A DNA stretch of 52,526 bases from assembly GCA_947178145.1 (NCBI GenBank), contig CAMWXE010000035.1:1-52526 (forward strand). Direction: 5' to 3'. Origin of the DNA: an uncultured Lachnospiraceae bacterium (GTDB taxonomy: Bacteria; Bacillota; Clostridia; Lachnospirales; Lachnospiraceae). Shown here one piece after another: positions 52,461 to 52,526 of this stretch. Below the pieces are notes generated by a model. It was not told where the DNA came from, did not search any database, and worked only from the letters and a program-made list of their open reading frames with translations. The position numbers and the translations under genes were made by a program. Positions within the stretch are counted from its first letter, which is position 1; each line of letters opens with the position of its first letter.

Positions 52461-52524
52461 GGCATCCAGAATTAATGAAACAGTTATAAATCCCCCAGCA
52501 GAGCTGGGGAGACTAACAGATGCC
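52461..52524. terminator. Nested hairpin at the window end
   Basis: CCCCAGC (52493-52499) pairs with GCTGGGG (52503-52509) across a 3-nt loop; GGCATC (52461-52466) and GATGCC (52519-52524) form an outer pair. On the minus strand the inner stem is followed by GATTTATAA, so it may end a leftward gene beyond the window as well as the CHAT operon. Confidence 0.45.
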
Positions 52525-52526
52525 GG

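Overview
The window looks like a chromosome segment of a Gram-positive gut-type Clostridia, most likely Lachnospiraceae. The reasons are strong AGGAGG-type ribosome binding sites, some TTG/GTG codons at gene starts, PTS genes, a YesM/YesN-type two-component pair beside a CUT1 sugar transporter that lacks its own ATPase, Lachnospiraceae-like chemoreceptor and flavodoxin remnants, and a large bacterial group II intron fragment. The species cannot be named from the sequence alone. By eye the first ~23 kb are GC-balanced. About 28-47 kb is clearly AT-richer, and 48-52 kb is also AT-rich, which suggests that the right half is acquired DNA.

Left part (1-22.8 kb): ptsH and ptsI; a palindromic repeat element; a divergently placed GNAT toxin/antitoxin pair on the minus strand; and a chemoreceptor gene reduced to its two ends by an internal deletion. 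Then comes an intracellular beta-glucan oligosaccharide locus on the plus strand: a GH94 phosphorylase, a second large phosphorylase of the SOGP/GH149/GH161-like group, a GH30 glycosidase without a signal peptide, a lipoprotein substrate-binding protein, two permeases, a second lipoprotein, and a YesM/YesN-type kinase and AraC-type response regulator. A convergent gene codes for a LacI-type sugar-binding domain fused to a GGDEF domain. Together these genes sense, import and phosphorolyse a beta-glucan-derived oligosaccharide; the exact linkage is inference.

Middle (22.8-28 kb): decayed DNA with a flavodoxin remnant, an AAA-ATPase/PD-(D/E)XK nuclease family gene, a multiply frameshifted DDE transposase and a MITE-like inverted-repeat element lying immediately before the island.

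Right part (28-47.3 kb) is the most interesting. One tightly packed plus-strand operon encodes a membrane-anchored zinc-ribbon GTPase, a GrpE-like factor, two divergent Hsp70s (one without a lid, one with a C-terminal beta-sandwich), a large J-like/zinc-ribbon/FnIII protein, a second zinc-ribbon GTPase, a GAP1-like GTPase-associated protein and a HerA/DUF87 ATPase. It ends with a predicted HNH-type nuclease, its likely immunity protein and a transglutaminase-fold protein lacking the catalytic Cys. This reads as an NTP-dependent conflict (defence) system: a paired-GTPase switch plus a chaperone machine plus a DNA-pumping ATPase plus a nuclease. The assignment as defence is inference from gene content.

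Right edge (47.3-52.5 kb): a 5' fragment of a group II intron (ribozyme plus the first ~65 codons of the maturase) separates the island from a second small operon: an unknown 136-aa protein, a TPR-CHAT caspase-like protease and a 199-aa partner. This is a second candidate defence or cell-death module.
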